This document shows, piece after piece, positions 8,062 to 16,407 of a stretch of DNA of 64,000 bases. Both the position numbers and the translations under genes were made by a program. The DNA is taken from NCBI GenBank assembly GCA_021803465.1, contig JAJZLL010000049.1:97675-161674 (forward strand), in the 5' to 3' direction. Source of the DNA: a bacterium. GTDB lineage: Bacteria; Chloroflexota; Dormibacteria; Aeolococcales; Aeolococcaceae. The notes beneath the pieces are model-generated. The model was not told the DNA's origin and searched no databases. It saw only the letters and a list, made by a program, of their open reading frames with translations. Positions within the stretch are counted from its first letter, which is position 1. Each line of letters starts with the position of its first letter.

Positions 8062-9000
8062 GTGCAGCTGCACCACGTGATTAGGGCACTGCGTCCTGGT
8101 TCGGACGAGGTTCTCTGTGTCGAAGCGGAGCGCATCACGGGAAACCCTGCTGCGCGCGAGCTTGTTGCCCAGTATGGGACTGTGGAGGCAGTGTGCATCG
8201 CGAATCTCACCACGGACGAATGCCGGGTGCTGGAGCGGGAGTTCAGGAAGCGGGGCGGAACAGCGCTTGCAAACCCATCAGGGACGGAAGTTCTCCTTAT
8301 GGGGCCACTTCTTGGTCTCGGGGAGCTCCCTTCAGCTCTCCGTGCATGGGGACCAGCAACCGAGTTGCTTGGAAGCGAGCTCGAGAAGCTGCTCCGTGGC
8401 CGTGCGCACGTGCTTCTGCCATGGAAGTGCAGCGGGGAGATGCGTGGCGTGGGTGAGGATGTCCTAACCGTCATGCACCTGCCGGATGAGAAGGTGGAGC
8501 ATGGCAAGGACTTCACCATGACTGTGGAGCAGCAGCGTGGCGGCGATGAGAGCAGCCACTGCACATTCACCTGCGATGCAGTGTGCCTTGATGGAGGTGC
8601 GCGCCCAGGGGACGAGGAGCTGTCGCGCATTGCTTCGAGTGAGGCAGCCATCATGCTCTTCAGCACTGAACGGACAGCGCTTCCCCAACGGCTTGGCCAG
8701 TATCTTGCACAGCTCGAAATGGTCAATGCACGGCTTGGCTCGCTCGACCGGGTTGCAGCCACAGTGTGGGATGGGGAATGGGATCCGGAAATCGAGCTGT
8801 CACGGCTGGGAGAGTTTCTCTCTCTCGGAAGACCTGCTGGCATCCACGTGCATGGTTCGCCCGGGGAGGTAGGGGATACTGCGCTCCTGGGCGTTCTACG
8901 AGGGGCAGCGTTTGTTGCAGTGGCAGGCGACAGCAGTGGCTGGTCCTCGTGGCTCCGTACCCACAGCCGGCTCCTTGAGCGGTGGAACCATCTCGCGTAG
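8062..9000 (+). CDS. Divergent dihydropteroate synthase-like (pterin-binding) protein
   Basis: 312 residues. I chose GTG 8062 because AGGAGG (8050-8055) lies 6 nt before it; ATG 8020 in the same frame has no such site. Residues about 20-110 resemble the N-terminal extension found in some bacterial FolP proteins ('LEREFRKRGGTAL', then 'GTEVLLMGPLLGLGELPSAL'). Further on, 'DVLTVMHLPDEKVEHG' and 'CDAVCLDGGARPGDEE' sit where FolP has its NVTPDSFSDGG and D-x-GGESTRPG motifs, but key residues (the Asn, and Ser-Thr of the second motif) are missing. Either a very diverged FolP or a paralogue with another role. The assignment is tentative and made by eye. Confidence 0.5.
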   Translation: MQLHHVIRALRPGSDEVLCVEAERITGNPAARELVAQYGTVEAVCIANLTTDECRVLEREFRKRGGTALANPSGTEVLLMGPLLGLGELPSALRAWGPATELLGSELEKLLRGRAHVLLPWKCSGEMRGVGEDVLTVMHLPDEKVEHGKDFTMTVEQQRGGDESSHCTFTCDAVCLDGGARPGDEELSRIASSEAAIMLFSTERTALPQRLGQYLAQLEMVNARLGSLDRVAATVWDGEWDPEIELSRLGEFLSLGRPAGIHVHGSPGEVGDTALLGVLRGAAFVAVAGDSSGWSSWLRTHSRLLERWNHLA

Positions 9001-9113
9001 CATGCCACGCACGTTCCACTTTCCCCAATGAACTGGTACAGTACGAGTAGTTCGCAAGCGTGAGGACGCTTTTCCTGTCGTTTCATCCATTCCTCTGAGG
9101 AGCTTGCCCACCC

Positions 9114-10145
9114 ATGATGCATCCCCTGCGTTGTCCAGGTTGTGCGACACTGACAGACCCGTTTGAGACAAACTGCATTCGGTGCGGAACGGCTCTCGGA
9201 TCCACACCCGTGGAGGCACATGCTGCTTCGGTCGACGTGCCTGGCAAAGGCGGGGATTCTGGAGTGCATGTCAGGAAGGACCTACTGGAAAAGCATGATG
9301 TGCTGGCATCGGAAGAGCGAACCACCCAGTTCCAGGACGCCTTCTGCGATGCACTGCCAGTAGGGGCAGCTGCAGTTGATGAGCATGACAGCTGGCCACT
9401 TCCGAAGGAGCCGGAACAGCCTACTGGGGATATACCCTTCTGGGAGGATGATGCTGACGGCGAGGTTGTGGATGTCATTGGACATGCGACACGCCCGCAC
9501 CGGGCTGCTCCTGCCATTGACCTTGGGAAGCTACGTTCTGTCGCAAAGGAAACGGGCAGCCAGATCCGGGCTCGCCGGACTTGGGTTGCTGCTGGGGCTG
9601 CAGTCCTGCTGCTTGGCGGATGGATCATTGCTGCACTGACTGCGGAACCTTCCCTTGTCGGGTCCATGCCAATCCGCATCGGGGCATGGCAGTACAACAC
9701 TTCGCTCAGTGCGACTGCACGAGGGGATGCAACATCTCTCCTCTCAAGTGCCATACCGGGTCAGAACCCTGTGAAAAGGCTCGCAGGCGTGTATTCATTT
9801 GCCTCCTCGACAGTCAATGCGACAGATCCAGAGTCACTCATTGTCGCTGCAGATCAGGCACCCGCTGTCGGGCAGCAGTCGTTTGCTGGTGAGGAAAGCC
9901 GCATTATGGCGCAGGTCAATGGACAGGGCTTCCAGGCCGTTGGCCAGCCAGCCTCATCCAGCATGGGAGGGAGCACAATTTCCTGCTATGAGACAGTGGA
10001 TGGGAGCTTGGGCGTCAATGGCACTGTATGCGTCTGGCAGCACAGGGATGTTCTCGGTGTCACAGTCTGGGTGAGCCAGGTGACCCACAGCAGGGCCGCA
10101 GCAGCCAGAACCACTTCCTCCGTTGTCACTGCGCTCCTTCACTGA
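9114..10145 (+). CDS. Membrane protein with N-terminal zinc ribbon
   Basis: 343 residues. An N-terminal zinc ribbon has C7, C10, C21 and C24 ('RCPGCATL', 'NCIRCGTAL'). A ~130-residue acidic, probably disordered cytoplasmic linker follows, then one membrane helix at about 158-177 ('WVAAGAAVLLLGGWIIAALT') and a ~165-residue exported Ser/Thr/Val-rich domain with two late cysteines ('TISCYETVDG', 'GTVCVWQHRD') that may form a disulfide. GAGGAG lies 11 nt upstream of the first ATG; the second Met is equally possible. Family not recognised; zinc-ribbon plus single-TM architecture is common in Gram-positive-type envelope regulators. Confidence 0.7.
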   Translation: MMHPLRCPGCATLTDPFETNCIRCGTALGSTPVEAHAASVDVPGKGGDSGVHVRKDLLEKHDVLASEERTTQFQDAFCDALPVGAAAVDEHDSWPLPKEPEQPTGDIPFWEDDADGEVVDVIGHATRPHRAAPAIDLGKLRSVAKETGSQIRARRTWVAAGAAVLLLGGWIIAALTAEPSLVGSMPIRIGAWQYNTSLSATARGDATSLLSSAIPGQNPVKRLAGVYSFASSTVNATDPESLIVAADQAPAVGQQSFAGEESRIMAQVNGQGFQAVGQPASSSMGGSTISCYETVDGSLGVNGTVCVWQHRDVLGVTVWVSQVTHSRAAAARTTSSVVTALLH

Positions 10146-10152
10146 GGAGAGT

Positions 10153-10407
10153 CTATTCCGACGGTGCAGACTTTGGCTTCGGAATGAGGAGCGAGATGAT
10201 GCCAGCGAGAACGATCGCGTACAGAATGGAGCCGTACTTGCCGAGAAGAGAGCTCTTCCCGAAGAGGAGAAGCCCTATCTCTCCTCCGAGAAACGAGCCG
10301 ATGAGCGCAGCGATGATGCGGATTGCAAGGGCTGGTCCAGTAGCGGACCGTGCAAGGGTGAATCCGACCACAATGCCAATGACGAGAAAGGCAACGACGT
10401 GAAGCAT
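10153..10407 (-). CDS. GlsB/YeaQ/YmgE family small membrane protein
   Basis: 84 residues, three hydrophobic segments. The pattern 'FLVIGIVVGFTLARS', 'RIIAALIGSFLGGEIGLLLFG' and 'YGSILYAIVLAGIISLLI' is the transglycosylase-associated (GlsB/YeaQ) domain, with its Gly-rich second helix and the G-S-I-L-x-A motif. These proteins are linked to general stress responses; no enzymatic role is proven. I chose ATG 10407 because family members start right before the first helix; the frame is open to 10461. It converges with the zinc-ribbon gene. Confidence 0.75.
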   Translation of the reverse strand: MLHVVAFLVIGIVVGFTLARSATGPALAIRIIAALIGSFLGGEIGLLLFGKSSLLGKYGSILYAIVLAGIISLLIPKPKSAPSE

Positions 10408-10501
10408 GGAACGATACCCCGTGATGACGGAAACAGTGTGAACCGAGGGTGCACTGCACATATCCTACGCTCTTGTGTAAGAACGTGCGCACCAAGGAGA
10501 A

Positions 10502-12160
10502 TCATGCAGCAGAGGGAAGCGGCGGGACAGGACCATGGGAGAGCGCATCCGCATAGCTCCTGCTGATGAGCCCAGGGAGATTTCGGTGCCACACCTCAAT
10601 GAGAAGGCTGTTTACATGGTATGTTGCGGCAGGTGCGCCAAAGGAGTGCTCGAGCACAGCTGGCGTGATTCCGTACCCTGTCTCCTGGGGGTTGACGAGG
10701 ACAAACCATGTGCCTGAGGCTCCAGGTTTCCGCAGCCATGCTGAATCCGCAAGGAATGTCTGGGGCACGATGCGCGGCGTACTGCCAAAGGCAAAGACCG
10801 GAGTGATCGTCACTGTGTCCCGGGATGCGACAGTCACGGCTGCAGCATCCCAGTAGTCACTGAATCCCGATGACAGGTGGTGTGCAGTGAGGAAGGCAGC
10901 AGCAGCGGTGGCTGCTGTGTGGCTCCTGTGCACTGCTGGCGCATATCCTGCGAGCATGGTCATGCCAGTAAGCACGAGAACAGCTGGGAGCACCCAGGAG
11001 GAAAGCGAACGGGAAAGGAGCCATGATGCGCCGTAGCTCGCTGCAACTGGGAGGGAGAGTACAAGAACAAGAAGCACGTACCGCTCAGTGCCCTGCTGAA
11101 GCTGCTGGCTTGCAAGGAGTGCAAGGGTTGTGATGCCACATCCCAGGGAGAGCAGTGTTGCTGTTTCGGACGTGGACCTGCTGCGTAGCCATGCTGCCGA
11201 GGCTGCCACTACTGCGATGACGATGCCAAGAAGTAGGATGCCGTGGGCAAGGGCAACGAGAGTGGTGATGCTCCGGATGCTTCCACCCCAGAAGGGAGAG
11301 CCGGACACCATGAAAAGATACGTGATGAACCTGCCTGCGCGGAGGGGAACGGAGCTGAGTGCTGCGAAATGGGCAAGAGGCTGCTCAGTCGAGAAGCCTC
11401 CAAGGTGGTGGGCTGCGACAGGTAGCGCTAGGCCGGCGATGAGAGCGCAGATGACAGTGCATCCCTCACGGATGCGGAGGGGCGGGTGTGCTTTCAGGAT
11501 GGCGTCATGGCCGATCATGAGGAGAAAGGGAAGTCCAAACAGGAAGACTGCGAAAGGATCGCTGGCAGTGGTAAGGCCAAGGATGACACCAGCTCCTGCA
11601 GTGAGCAGTGCCCTGCTTCGACTGGAGCGCCCTCCTCGCATGAGGCGGAGCAGGAGCCATGAGAGAAGAATGCCGATGAGGGTTGCGACATGTTCAATGA
11701 AGACGATGGTGATACCTGGGTAGAGGCCCGCGCAGGAGGGGAAAAGGATGAGGAGGAGGAGAAGAATGGTCACAGTCCTTCTCTTTGGAACAGTGTTCTC
11801 CTCATACCGGGCATGCCAGACCATGAGGGCTGTGAGGATGCCAAAGAAGAGTGGTGGGAGCACATGGAATACGGTGTTGGATATTCCAAAGAGAGAGATG
11901 GCGATCGCATAGATGGGGATGCTTGTGAAAAGGAAGTTGTCTGCAGGGAGGACCCACCCATGGAGCAGCACATTTCCGTGCCGGAAGGCGTCTGCCTCAA
12001 GAAGGATCGATGCCTGGTCAGAGCTTATGGGAACATGGTACGAGGCAATGAGAGAAGTGATGACACTTCCCACGAACGCTGCCACGTACAGGCGGAGTGG
12101 AGGGGATCGCCACCACTGGGCAGGGCCGGAAGAAGTATGCGTTCCGTTCATTGTTTCCAT
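10502..12160 (-). CDS. Polytopic membrane protein, probable GT-C glycosyltransferase
   Basis: 552 residues with about 11-12 hydrophobic segments in the first 420 residues, then a ~130-residue exported soluble tail. The first outer loop has 'YHVPISSDQASILLEADAF' and 'HGWVLPADNFLFTSIPIYA', similar in layout to the acidic first loop of GT39/PMT-like glycosyltransferases that use polyprenyl-phosphate sugars. No exact family is assigned. No Shine-Dalgarno is visible; a stable hairpin (12167-12207) ends 7 nt before the ATG. It follows rpsR on the same strand but the hairpin probably separates it from the ribosomal operon. Confidence 0.6.
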   Translation of the reverse strand: METMNGTHTSSGPAQWWRSPPLRLYVAAFVGSVITSLIASYHVPISSDQASILLEADAFRHGNVLLHGWVLPADNFLFTSIPIYAIAISLFGISNTVFHVLPPLFFGILTALMVWHARYEENTVPKRRTVTILLLLLILFPSCAGLYPGITIVFIEHVATLIGILLSWLLLRLMRGGRSSRSRALLTAGAGVILGLTTASDPFAVFLFGLPFLLMIGHDAILKAHPPLRIREGCTVICALIAGLALPVAAHHLGGFSTEQPLAHFAALSSVPLRAGRFITYLFMVSGSPFWGGSIRSITTLVALAHGILLLGIVIAVVAASAAWLRSRSTSETATLLSLGCGITTLALLASQQLQQGTERYVLLVLVLSLPVAASYGASWLLSRSLSSWVLPAVLVLTGMTMLAGYAPAVHRSHTAATAAAAFLTAHHLSSGFSDYWDAAAVTVASRDTVTITPVFAFGSTPRIVPQTFLADSAWLRKPGASGTWFVLVNPQETGYGITPAVLEHSFGAPAATYHVNSLLIEVWHRNLPGLISRSYADALSHGPVPPLPSAA

Positions 12161-12166
12161 GATATG

Positions 12167-12207
12167 CCACAGCCTGACCGGCGTCCGTTGACGTGGTCAG
12201 GCTGTGG
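12167..12207 (-). terminator. Long hairpin at the end of the rpsF-ssb-rpsR operon
   Basis: Perfect 13-bp arms (12167-12179 and 12195-12207; CCACAGCCTGACC and its complement) enclose a 15-nt loop. It begins 17 bp after the rpsR stop. There is no T-run after it on the minus strand, so intrinsic termination is not certain. A role as attenuator or mRNA stabiliser, or in blocking ribosome access to the next ATG, is also possible. Confidence 0.55.
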
Positions 12208-12223
12208 GGTGATGCAGACTGGA

Positions 12224-12445
12224 CTACCTTACGACGAAGGGGAGCAGTGCGACATGGCGGGCACGCTTCAGGGCCTGTGCGAGAAGCCTCTGGTGACGGG
12301 CGCACGTTCCTGTCATCCGGCTGGGAAGGATGGTTCCCCGTTCGGAGATGTAGCGGCGGAGGCGGGTCACTTCCTTGTAGTCGATGACCCGTCGTTGGTC
12401 AAGGCAAAAGCTGCAGACTTTGCGGCGGCGCTGATGATCACGCAT
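12224..12445 (-). CDS. rpsR: 30S ribosomal protein S18
   Basis: 73 residues. '[27 protein letters not shown]' region and '[25 protein letters not shown]' region are the S18 signature. It binds the platform of the small subunit next to S6. The N-terminus keeps the C-x2-C pair at residues 11 and 14 together with C48, as in zinc-type (C+) S18 proteins. Third gene of the rpsF-ssb-rpsR operon, 28 bp after ssb; rplI (L9), often next, is absent here. Confidence 0.97.
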   Translation of the reverse strand: MRDHQRRRKVCSFCLDQRRVIDYKEVTRLRRYISERGTILPSRMTGTCARHQRLLAQALKRARHVALLPFVVR

Positions 12446-12473
12446 TGTTCTTGTACTCCTGGATGTTCACAAA

Positions 12474-12941
12474 CTAGAAAGGGATGTCGTCTGGATCAAT
12501 GTCGCCATTGGATCCAAAGACGTCAGGTGCTGAGGTTGTGGCAGCGGCTGGCACAGGGCTTCCTGTGAGTTCACTTGAGGAACCTTCCTGTCGGCTGTCA
12601 AGAAACTGCACATCGTTCGCATTGACTTCCGTCTTGTAGCGCTTCGTGCCAGTCTGCTGGTCGTCCCAGCTTCTCGTCTGGAGACGGCCCTCGACATAGA
12701 CAAGGCGGCCCTTCTGGAGATACTGGCCGCAGAGTTCTGCGAGCTTCCGGTTCCCCTGATTCCAGACAACGACATCGTGGTAGTCAGTGAACTCCTTCCG
12801 TTCTCCGCTCGTGGAATCCTGGCCGTACCGGTTGGTTGCCAGTGCGAGCTGGCACACTGCAGTTCCCGAAGGGGTGTACCGGAGCTCTGGATCGCGGGTA
12901 AGGCGACCGATGAGCATCACGCGATTGAGTGATCCTGCCAT
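12474..12941 (-). CDS. ssb: Single-stranded DNA-binding protein
   Basis: 155 residues. The N-terminal OB fold (about 1-110) contains 'LNRVMLIGRLTRDPELRYTPSG' features and the 'QYLQKGRLVYVEGRLQTRSW' strand. A short disordered linker then leads to the acidic tip 'DIDPDDIPF', which recruits replication and repair partners. It starts 2 bp after the rpsF stop, and its Shine-Dalgarno (AGGAGGAA) is formed by the poly-Glu codons at the end of rpsF, so ssb translation is tied to rpsF. Confidence 0.97.
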   Translation of the reverse strand: MAGSLNRVMLIGRLTRDPELRYTPSGTAVCQLALATNRYGQDSTSGERKEFTDYHDVVVWNQGNRKLAELCGQYLQKGRLVYVEGRLQTRSWDDQQTGTKRYKTEVNANDVQFLDSRQEGSSSELTGSPVPAAATTSAPDVFGSNGDIDPDDIPF

Positions 12942-12943
12942 GG

Positions 12944-13360
12944 CTATTCCTCCTCTTCCTCTTCCTCGTCATCATCTCTCGCAGCGCGCGGCGTGCGGGC
13001 TGGGGACTCGGATTCGTCCTCATCCTGAGTGCGCTCGCCACCTGCGCCTTCGCTCACAGACATGTCAGTCGTGGTGGAGCTCAGCACGATGAGGTGCCTG
13101 AGCACCTGCTCGTTGATGTGGAGAGTTCGCTCCATCTCCTTGAGCGCAGTCCCCTCTATATGGAAGCGGTCGATGATGTAATACCCTTCCTGATACCCTT
13201 CGATCTCATATGCGAGATGGCGACGGCCCCAGCGGGTAGTCTTGTCGACTGTGCCCGAGCCGTTCTCCACGAGTTCGTGAATGGCATCAAGCTCAGATTT
13301 CACACCATCCTCGTCCAGCTCTGGACGAAGAATGTACATTGCCTCATATTCTCTGACCAT
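12944..13360 (-). CDS. rpsF: 30S ribosomal protein S6 with encoded poly-glutamate tail
   Basis: 138 residues. The S6 core is residues 1-97 ('YEAMYILRPELDEDGVKSEL', 'DKTTRWGRRHLAYEIEGYQEG', 'INEQVLRHLIVL', each trimmed). S6 pairs with S18 on the platform. A 40-residue tail follows, Pro/Arg then acidic, ending in three Asp and seven Glu. E. coli S6 receives poly-Glu after translation by RimK; here it is encoded. An AAGGAGG lies 10 nt before the ATG. First gene of the operon with ssb and rpsR. Confidence 0.95.
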   Translation of the reverse strand: MVREYEAMYILRPELDEDGVKSELDAIHELVENGSGTVDKTTRWGRRHLAYEIEGYQEGYYIIDRFHIEGTALKEMERTLHINEQVLRHLIVLSSTTTDMSVSEGAGGERTQDEDESESPARTPRAARDDDEEEEEEE

Positions 13361-13545
13361 ACGAATATGTCCTCCTTCCTGTGGTCATTGGCACCAAGCA
13401 GGTCACGCAGTGGTGCAGGAAAGGTTAGTTCCTGCACATGAGTGTACCAATTCCCCAGGTATGACAGGGTGCCGCGACAGATGCATGGCGCGGTATGCGG
13501 AGTCCGGGATTGACGCATCGGGCAATCGCTGGCACGATATTCATC

Positions 13546-14541
13546 ATGGAGAGGGGGGAAACGTTGCAGCACATACCTGGGGGACCGTGGGTTCCCATCA
13601 AGGAGCGTGTGCTCGGGCGGGGGCATGTCTACAGGTCTCACGATGGCAGTAGCATCCTGCGGGTTGGGCCACGCAGGAGAACCCTAGCGGAAGGAAGGCA
13701 GACTGCCTGGCTTCATAGCGAAGGGTTCCCTGTGCCCCGCGTTCTGCATCTGGGCAAGATTGGTGAGGAAGGCTACTGGGTGGAAACCTCATCGGGAGTC
13801 GAGTCGCTTGGAGAGCGTTTCCGCACACAGTTCCATGGATTAGGACATGTGGAAGATGTGGATGCGGACAGTTTCCAGTCAACAATTGTCCAGTGGTTTG
13901 ATGCGCAGTTGAGGCTTGGAAAGCATCTGCCGAAGCGTGATGGACTGTACACCGGGCTCAATATAGGAAATGTTCTCGAGGAAAATCCGGATTTAGCTCC
14001 ATCTCTTGTGCGGAGTGCCCTGAGACGTGCGAGGAGGGAGCTTGCCTTGTATCCGTCCGCTCCGTCCCATGGAGATGCCAATGCATTCAACATGCTTGAC
14101 CGGGGAATCATCGATCTTGAGCATTTGTTCTGGGGACCAGCTGGGTATGACTCAGTGAACGCCATCGACTTCACCGAATTTTTTGCCCTTGAGTCTCCAG
14201 TGAAGAATCACCTGGCATACCGACTCGCTGATGAGCAAAGGGACCGCTGTCTTGCTGCGCTTGACAAGAGTGCTGCTGCGCATGGAGTTCCACCAGTCAC
14301 AGAGCATTTCGACGATTTCTTCATTCTCAAGGTGCTCTGGGCGCTATCCCACATGCGGGAGCTCATTCCCGCCCGCCCGGATGGCGAGTATCTCTGGCAC
14401 TGGAGGCGTGGCGTCGCACAGCATGCACTCGACCGATACCTCTCGCACGAGGCGATTGATCCACAGTCATTCGCACGCATTGCGCCACTTGTGCCTCAGC
14501 TGAAAGACAGCTCCCTGCCCAGGAGCGGAATCGAAACATAG
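13546..14541 (+). CDS. Aminoglycoside/choline kinase-like phosphotransferase (APH fold)
   Basis: About 331 residues. The Brenner motif 'SHGDANAFNML' (catalytic Asp and metal-binding Asn) and the following 'GIIDLEHLFWGPAGYD' (DFG-like Asp/Glu) mark an APH-type kinase. The N-lobe 'SSILRVGPRRRTLAEG' and 'PRVLHLG' are consistent. The small-molecule substrate cannot be predicted. Start is uncertain: ATG 13546 has no Shine-Dalgarno, TTG 13564 has AGAGGGGGG 5 nt upstream, and the frame is open from 13495. It is divergent from the rpsF operon across about 185 bp. Confidence 0.75.
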   Translation: MERGETLQHIPGGPWVPIKERVLGRGHVYRSHDGSSILRVGPRRRTLAEGRQTAWLHSEGFPVPRVLHLGKIGEEGYWVETSSGVESLGERFRTQFHGLGHVEDVDADSFQSTIVQWFDAQLRLGKHLPKRDGLYTGLNIGNVLEENPDLAPSLVRSALRRARRELALYPSAPSHGDANAFNMLDRGIIDLEHLFWGPAGYDSVNAIDFTEFFALESPVKNHLAYRLADEQRDRCLAALDKSAAAHGVPPVTEHFDDFFILKVLWALSHMRELIPARPDGEYLWHWRRGVAQHALDRYLSHEAIDPQSFARIAPLVPQLKDSSLPRSGIET

Positions 14542-14580
14542 AATGCGGGAGATGAAATGGTCCATTGGATTGCGCAATAG

Positions 14581-14613
14581 TTAGTTTAGGAAACTAATTG
14601 ATATACTTGTCGT
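14581..14613 (+). promoter_or_regulatory. MarR-type operator and leaderless promoter
   Basis: TTAGTTT-AGG-AAACTAA (14581-14597) is a perfect 7-bp inverted repeat typical of MarR-family operators. A consensus-like TATACT (14602-14607) follows and lies exactly 6 nt before the marR ATG at 14614. A repressor bound here would cover the -35 to -10 spacer, which suggests autoregulation of marR and the overlapping exporter gene. No Shine-Dalgarno is present. Confidence 0.7.
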
Positions 14614-15042
14614 ATGGCAAGAACAACGATATCCGCAGTGGCACAGGCAGTCCGGTTTTCCGTCATGCGGCTGAGTCGCACACTTCGCACGGAACATTCG
14701 GATCCATCAATTTCTCTGACAGAGAGAAGTGTGCTTGCTGCGCTTGGACGGAATGGAGCCATGACGCCGTCCGCGCTCGCAGAGCGGGAACGGATGAAGG
14801 CTCCCTCGATGACCCATGTGCTGGCAGATCTCGAGAGCAGGCGGCTTATCAGGCGGATTCCGTGGGAGTCCGACAGGAGATGCGTGGACATTGCGCTTAC
14901 TGAGGAAGGAGTCGCATTCGTGCATGGGGAACAGCGGCAGCGAACTGAATGGCTCTCAGAACGGATCAGTCAGCTTTCCCATGAGGAGCAGGAGATTCTT
15001 CGCATTGCTGCACCCATACTCGAGAAGTTGAGTGCATCATGA
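14614..15042 (+). CDS. MarR family transcriptional regulator
   Basis: 142 residues with a winged helix-turn-helix: 'LTERSVLAALGRNGAMTPSAL' and recognition helix region 'RMKAPSMTHVLADLESRRLI' (trimmed), then the wing 'WESDRRCVDIALTEEG'. Such dimers usually repress a neighbouring transporter and release DNA on binding a phenolic or other small ligand. The stop overlaps the MFS start (ATGA), so the pair is one transcript. The operator at 14581-14597 overlaps its own promoter. Confidence 0.92.
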   Translation: MARTTISAVAQAVRFSVMRLSRTLRTEHSDPSISLTERSVLAALGRNGAMTPSALAERERMKAPSMTHVLADLESRRLIRRIPWESDRRCVDIALTEEGVAFVHGEQRQRTEWLSERISQLSHEEQEILRIAAPILEKLSAS

Positions 15043-16328
15043 GCGAGATGTTTCGTTCGCTTCGCGTGCGGAACTACCGCCTTTTCGCTTCTGGACAGCT
15101 TGTTTCCCTTGCAGGCACCTGGATGCAGCGGACAGCGCAGGACTGGCTTGTGCTCCGACTTTCGCACAACAGTGGAGCAGCAATTGGCATTACGACTGGC
15201 CTCCAGTTTCTTCCACTCCTTCTCTTTGGCCTGTACGGTGGTGTCATTGCAGACCGTTTTCCCAAGAGGAAACTCCTTGTGGGTACGCAGAGCTTCATGG
15301 CGCTGTGTGCCCTTGCGCTAGGCATTCTTGATGCAAGTGGCCAGGTAACGCTGTATGAAGTGTATGTGCTTGCGTTCCTGCTGGGAGTGGGAACTGCAGT
15401 CGACAACCCTGTGCGTCAGGCTTTTGTGTCGGAGATGGTGGGTGTTAGGGATGTGGCAAATGCGATATCCCTCAACAGTGCGACATTCAACACATCACGC
15501 ATCATAGGTCCAGCGCTTGCGGGAGTGCTCATCGAGTCTGTGGGTACCTCGGTTCTATTCTTCTGCAATGCGGTTTCTTTCTTCGCAGTCATTGCGGGAC
15601 TTCTTCTCATGCGCGAGGAGGAGCTTCACTCGAGAGCAAGACTGAAACGAGCAAAGGGCCAGCTCCGTGAGGGCCTCAGGTATGTCTGGTCACGAAAGGA
15701 GCTTCTTGTTCCCATATTTCTTGTAGGCGTTGTGGGCACGTTCGGGCTCAATTTCCAGGTGACACTTGCCCTTATGGACAAGACAGTATTTCACCGAGGA
15801 GCTGCGGGATATGGCTTCCTGACAGCCATCATTGCCCTTGGGTCGCTTGCAGGAGCACTTGCAGGAGCACGCCGTGAAAGGCCGAAAATTGCGACACTTC
15901 TCGCTACTGTGGTTGCATTTGGGGCTGCGGAGATCGCCTGTGGTCTCATGCCAAGCTATCCGCTGCTTGCACTCCTTCTGCTGCCGTCTGGATTCTTTGT
16001 CATCAGCTTCTCCACTGCTGCCAACTCCTTTGTTCAGCTCAACTCCGATGGAGTCATGAGAGGAAGGGTCATGGGTGTGTACATGCTGGTTTTTCTCGGC
16101 GGAACCCCTCTTGGAGCACCCGTCATTGGATGGCTCTCCCAGAGTTATGGTGCACGGTGGGGACTCATCATTGGAGGTCTCTTCTCGCTGGGAGCAGGGG
16201 CTCTTGCAGCTGGAGCGATTGCACTCCATCGGCGTGACAAGTTTGGCCGTGCACGGAAATCCCGCGCTGCAACCGCACGTGATGCAGGAAACCTTCCAGC
16301 ACCGGTTCCGCAGGATGTCCAGCCCTGA
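15039..16328 (+). CDS. MFS efflux transporter (EntS/MFS_3-like)
   Basis: 429 residues, 12 predicted helices. 'MFRSLRVRNYRLFASGQLVSL' region and 'GTWMQRTAQDWLVLRLS' are typical of the EntS-like MFS_3 group of drug or siderophore exporters. The loop 2-3 motif A-like 'GGVIADRFPKRKLL' is present, with a shorter copy later. Being translationally coupled to MarR it is very likely the regulated exporter; the substrate is probably the MarR ligand. Cytoplasmic tail basic, rich in Arg and Ala. Confidence 0.88.
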   Translation: MSEMFRSLRVRNYRLFASGQLVSLAGTWMQRTAQDWLVLRLSHNSGAAIGITTGLQFLPLLLFGLYGGVIADRFPKRKLLVGTQSFMALCALALGILDASGQVTLYEVYVLAFLLGVGTAVDNPVRQAFVSEMVGVRDVANAISLNSATFNTSRIIGPALAGVLIESVGTSVLFFCNAVSFFAVIAGLLLMREEELHSRARLKRAKGQLREGLRYVWSRKELLVPIFLVGVVGTFGLNFQVTLALMDKTVFHRGAAGYGFLTAIIALGSLAGALAGARRERPKIATLLATVVAFGAAEIACGLMPSYPLLALLLLPSGFFVISFSTAANSFVQLNSDGVMRGRVMGVYMLVFLGGTPLGAPVIGWLSQSYGARWGLIIGGLFSLGAGALAAGAIALHRRDKFGRARKSRAATARDAGNLPAPVPQDVQP

Positions 16329-16349
16329 CCTGCGGCTATGGCCTTACAA

Positions 16350-16381
16350 TTAACGCAGTAGTTATATAAGCTACTAGTTAA
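16350..16381. promoter_or_regulatory. Nested inverted repeat, candidate ArsR operator and promoter
   Basis: Outer arms TTAAC (16350-16354) and GTTAA (16377-16381) flank inner arms AGTAG (16357-16361) and CTACT (16371-16375). Between them lies AT-rich TTATATAAG, which can serve as a -10 region. It is 27 bp upstream of the arsR ATG, which has AGGTGG 6 nt before it. The symmetry suits the small dimeric ArsR repressor encoded next. Confidence 0.6.
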
Positions 16382-16407
16382 TAGCAACACGCAACAGGTG
16401 GACAAGC

